Shown here in pieces: positions 62,797 to 64,000 of a stretch of DNA of 64,000 nt (the first letter of the stretch is position 1; the number at the start of each line of letters is the position of its first letter). The translations under genes were made by a program, and so were the position numbers. Source of the stretch: Strigamia acuminata (taxonomy: Eukaryota > Arthropoda > Chilopoda > Geophilomorpha > Linotaeniidae); NCBI GenBank assembly GCA_949358305.1, contig OX442314.1:59777369-59841368 (forward strand), given 5' to 3'. The notes beneath the pieces are model-generated. The model made no database searches. It saw only the letters and a program-made list of their open reading frames with translations, and was not told the origin of the DNA.

Positions 62797-64000
62797 AAAT
62801 AGAAGTAAGAAGAAGAAGACAAGATGGAAAAAGGATAAGATCATAATAATTGACGCAAAAATTTCGGAGTCATTGTTGGAAATCCCAGTAATTGTAAAGA
62901 ATTTGGAAATAAAAGCAGTCATGGACACTGGAGCAAAAAGTAACCTTTTGAGTGAAGAAATAGCAGAAATGTTGCAGTTGAATTACACGCCTACGCCAAA
63001 CATTAGATTGCGAGGAATAGGTAATGATTTAATAACTCCAGTGGGCAAGATAAATTTGAATATTCACATAGGACAATTGCAGTATGCAGTTGAAGTTTTG
63101 ATAGTTAGAAATTTCAATTACCAGCTTTTATTGGGTGATCCATTCATGACATTTGCGAGGTGTGTCGTCGATTACGACTTACAAAAAATCTTTGTGGGCC
63201 GAAATAGCGGAGTAGAAGCAGTTTTCCCGATGAATAAGACATATGTGGATCAGAATTATGTAGCGAGAGTGACAAAAAATATAGCAATTCCACCAATGCA
63301 CGAATGTGTAGTTCCAGTTAATTTAAGTGCAGCTTTGACAACAGAAATGTTTTTGGAACCTTTAGGTAATGTAATCGATAGGTTCGGAATTCTCTGTTGC
63401 AAGACATTGACGAAATTTGAGAACGGCAAAGGCGTAATTCGAGTGGCAAATCCAACATCAAAGTCCATACTTCTACAGGAGAAGTCTGCGATTGGTAAGG
63501 CACATTATATTATTGAAATTGGGTTGTTTGATGAAAAACAAGTAAATTGCTTTGACTCTAACTCCCCAACTGCCAAAGGCATTGGAGGGTTGGATGAAAA
63601 GCAAGCACATTGCTTTGACTTTGACTCTTCAATAGCCAAAGATAAGATGAATAAGAGTCAACAAGAGCAGATAAAGCAGCTACTCCAAAAGAATAAGGAC
63701 AGGTTTGCCATTTCAGATACAGATTTAGGAAGAGTAACCAACTTTAGCCACAAGATAGATACAGGTGACCATGATCCTATTCACTTGCAGCCGTATAGAC
63801 GATCAATCGCAGAAAAAGAAGTAGAAGCTGAGGAAACAAGGAAATTGTTAGAACAAGGAGTCATTAGGGAATCGGAAAGTCCTTGGAGCGCGCCAGTCTT
63901 GCTCATCAAGAAAAGAGACGGTAAATGGAGGTTTTGTGTTGATTGGAGGAGGTTGAACGCAATCACAAAGAAAATGGTGTACCCACTACCTAGAATAGAT
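62762..64000 (+). CDS. Gypsy pol: protease and start of RT, truncated by the window
   Basis: The frame is open from the frameshift site at 62762 to the end of the window (413 codons). It begins with a Lys-rich stretch, then retropepsin with DTG at about 62924 ([14 protein letters not shown]) and QLLLGDPFM, a linker with a repeated QxxCFDxxS segment (63540-63630), and the RT start ([40 protein letters not shown]). No stop or frameshift is seen. The RT core, RNase H and integrase lie beyond the window. Confidence 0.88.

Larger units (their letters stand above)
59300..64000 (+). mobile_element. Ty3/Gypsy element, 5' part, running off the window
   Basis: Inferred 5' LTR 59300-60748 (TGTTATTAG ... 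CACGTAACA), which includes a 1027-bp palindromic insert, so its own length is about 420 bp. A primer site TGGTGGAGATTGCGG (60752) follows, then a 630-bp leader, gag, a -1 frameshift site and pol to the window end. The 3' part is not visible. The pol relic at 21770-22190 belongs to the same family. Confidence 0.8.

Overview
The window reads as eukaryotic, almost certainly arthropod, nuclear DNA: AT-rich, with TATA-box promoters, AATAAA poly(A) signals and dense LTR retrotransposons and MITEs. Two primer-binding sites match insect-type tRNAs: a tRNA-Gln 3' end for the large Gypsy element and a copia-style internal tRNA-iMet site for the copia element. The species cannot be fixed from sequence alone; a chelicerate is only a guess. 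No rRNA, CRISPR, operon or functional tRNA gene was seen.

The host content is a same-strand array (about 4.2-52 kb) of a lineage-expanded gene pair. The first partner is an intronless ~410-residue, helix-rich protein of unknown function, here called the LDVPSF family after its N-terminal motif. Full-length copies lie at 4270, 8908, 19025 and 29089; damaged copies lie at 7130, 26839, 32018 and 33508/49027. The second partner is a leucine-rich-repeat protein that follows some of them (8022, 27946, 50052), always broken here. Most units share an upstream block, a palindromic proximal element (two AACGTT sites around GACGTGCACGTC) and a TATA box 40-60 bases before the start codon.

Mobile DNA fills the rest. 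1-1.2 kb: decayed Ty3/Gypsy pol with a hAT MITE. 1.2-4.1 kb: LTR fragments and two solo LTRs with 4-bp target duplications. 10-18.6 and 20.3-26.5 kb: decayed repeats, several shared pairwise within the window. 34,258-49,026: a 14.8-kb Gypsy element with nearly identical 1.74-kb LTRs, inserted in an LDVPSF gene. It has gag, a -1 frameshift signal at the gag stop, pol interrupted by a 432-bp piggyBac-type MITE, and a 505-codon extra ORF after pol, just behind a splice-acceptor-like site. 53,726-58,359: a copia element with 171-bp LTRs and CGCGA target duplications. 59,300-64,000: the 5' part of another Gypsy element whose inferred LTR carries a 1,027-bp palindrome with perfect 497-bp arms and tRNA-Ser-like sequence; its gag stop also carries a -1 frameshift heptamer.

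The host array grows by duplication and is eroded by insertions and recombination. The least explained objects are the LDVPSF/LRR pair with its promoter, the Gypsy extra ORF, and the giant palindrome.
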